Notes under the pieces: model-generated
What the model saw: the letters and a program-made list of their open reading frames with translations, nothing else
What the model was told of the DNA's origin: nothing
The model's database searches: none
Shown here: positions 41,736 through 43,389 of the stretch, piece after piece
Numbering within the stretch: position 1 is the first letter of the stretch
Layout of the letters: each line of letters begins with the position of its first letter
Assembly: GCA_022835595.1 (NCBI GenBank)
Contig: BQUP01000015.1
Coordinates: forward strand, 14,960 to 58,348
DNA from: Cystobasidium ongulense
Taxonomy: Eukaryota > Basidiomycota > Cystobasidiomycetes > Cystobasidiales > Cystobasidiaceae
Length of the DNA: 43,389 nt
Direction of reading: 5' to 3'
Position numbers and translations under genes: made by a program

Positions 41736-43079
41736 TGAACTTTCCGTTGCGCCTAAGAAGATTTAGAGCGCTTTGTTCTGCTTCTCAGGTGAGGAATCCA
41801 CTGTTTCTTGTGGCGTTAGCCACCACATGTCTACTGGATTCTGGACTGCCTCCGATGAAGAGTCAATCGACAAGTCCCGTAGTACCGGTAGGTCACGGAG
41901 AGACTAGCGACTGGGGAGGAAGAGAAGCAGTCAAGCTCGCAAGACTTCAAGAATCTGCCTTCGGCTGCTGCAGCCCAAGCCAACGACATCATGACTACCA
42001 TTACTTTGACAGACCAGGCGTATCAGCAGAGAAAGGACCAAGCGTCTAGACATCAAGGCGCACAGTATTCGGGAGGATGTTGGGACAGATAGAATCGATC
42101 CTTATTACAACGGCGGATCAGATCGCATTGCCTTTAACAAGCTTTGGCTAAACCAGCATTCACCGGTCTCAGACTTATACTCGGCGAGCCCTGTGGCACA
42201 CTGCTAGCTGCTCTGACTCATTGCATGGAAGGGAGTGACGGATTCAGCTGTGACTGACAATTCTGGGTGTGGCAAATCTTAGCTTGTAGTCGTCCTGCCA
42301 ACAGGAATTATCGTATTCCCGCAAGCACCTAAGCGCCTGTACACAAGAGATGTTCCTTTTAAGCTCTCGCCCCCCTTACTTGAACGTCCGTCCAAGAAGA
42401 CATCGCCGACCGAGGCAGTACCATAAAGATGACACGTGTAAAGAGATCTTGTCCACTTCGGCACTCACAGCTCTAAGCTCGGCATTCTCGAAACCATGTG
42501 CTCCGATTGGGACGTCTTCATCTTATATCTCGTCGAGTGCTAGTGGAGGACAGAGAGAAGAATCTACCTTCGAGAAACGTTTTGAAAAGATTATCTTCTG
42601 GAAAGACTGAATTAGCGTGAGTTGCAGGACACATTGGACCTAGCTTGCAGCTGTCGTGCAGTGCACCATCGTAGCGGCAGAATGGTTGTTACGCAGTGCC
42701 TTTTGCAAGATAGTAGGTCTATAGCTAGAGAATATCGAGTTGCGATTTTGCTTTACACAGTATCACAGAAGCGCGGCTGTCTGACCCGCGAATAGGTACG
42801 AGATACGGGTGAATATTGCATCGAAAATCTGTTGATTGTGCTTGAATGCTGGGACTCTACGCGTTACGCAGAGGTAGTATCGCAGGCTGAAGATTGCTAC
42901 CATCTGAGGATGGGTGCGATTCCGATAGGGTTTAGCTGGAGTGCCAAGTTCCGGTTGAAATTGGGGTGTGTGTTATTAACGAAGGAGTTCCGAAGGGCTT
43001 AAAGCCTAGGTGGAGGCTTTGTACACCCAATTTTTGGGGTGTTGGAAACGATAGCCGCGTCTTTGTTCTGTCTATAATA
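41736..43079. other. Unassigned interval
   Basis: Plus-strand frames at 41735-42049 and 42350-42610 are open but without motifs; another frame near 41920-42090 reads a Gln/Ala-rich stretch. Nothing can be named. No repeats shared with the rest of the window were seen. Confidence 0.35.
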
Positions 43080-43338
43080 CTATTTGCATACCGTGCATTT
43101 TGAGAGTCCATGAGAGCCGAGAATGTAGGTGAGCTCCGGTGCTGAAGCAGCCGCCCCGACTGGCAGACTAATCCTTGCCTCGTTTGGAAAGCACATAGCA
43201 GTGTAGCCGGTACGATCTGAGAAGAGAAAGGACAAAGGATGGTCAACAAAGGTATTGTCCCTGGGTGGCCACAAATGCCAGACGCCAGTGGGTCTACCGT
43301 CTTTCAGAATCAGACATGGATGCGATCAGACTTCTGTC
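43080..43338 (-). CDS. Hypothetical coding segment near the right edge
   Basis: The minus frame reads PCLILKDGRPTGVWHLWPPR, then DHPLSFLFSDRTGYTAMCFP and a Gly/Ala-rich turn, ending at TAG in 43080. The aromatic and charged mix looks like true coding sequence. There is a TGA just upstream in frame and no ATG, so this would be an internal or last exon of a gene that may extend past the window. Family unknown. Confidence 0.3.
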
Positions 43339-43389
43339 ACGCTTCGTACATCCCCACATGCGAGCTAGCGTATTGCCCATACACATTTG

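Overview
The window reads as a gene-poor, repeat-rich piece of a filamentous ascomycete genome (Pezizomycotina; a Dothideomycete would fit, but this is inference). The signs are short GT-AG introns of about 50-90 nt with CTGAC-type branch sites, small secreted cysteine proteins, a HET-domain gene, a Crypton tyrosine-recombinase remnant, and fungal Ty3/gypsy and Ty1/copia elements. No tRNA, rRNA or CRISPR array was seen. A poly(C) run followed by ten N at 9969-10029 marks an assembly gap.

Layout. 886-1500 (-) holds a Crypton fragment. An unclassified dispersed repeat starts at 1524 and runs to about 4330; partial copies lie at 14177-14875 (inverted), 14902-16485 and 31440-32490. A NIMA-type kinase fragment lies near 6031-6216. 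An apparently intact gene at 9393-9830 encodes a secreted prepropeptide with one Kex2 site and a seven-cysteine core. A small gene candidate (10794-11353) abuts a truncated gypsy element with an open gag (about 11390-13530). A probable multi-exon host gene (from about 16741) is interrupted by a copia element with both LTRs (17717-22395) and resumes at 22396-22899.

The right half has more host-type genes. They are a three-exon secreted protein (24870-25547), a TDP2-like phosphodiesterase (28529-29461, -), a two-TM membrane protein remnant (29746-30237, -), a glutamine-rich coding remnant (33175-34385, -), an MRD1-like RRM fragment (34741-35147, +), a cysteine-rich Ser/Thr-rich protein (35892-37494, -), and a HET-domain gene (37580-39281, -) divergent from a one-TM protein gene (39617-40301, +).

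Taken together this looks like an accessory compartment: secreted proteins and an allorecognition-type gene set among partial gene copies and transposon debris. Three host-type genes (TDP2-like, membrane protein, HET) each carry one in-frame TAG that interrupts otherwise continuous coding sequence. C-to-T mutation of CAG is the simplest explanation.
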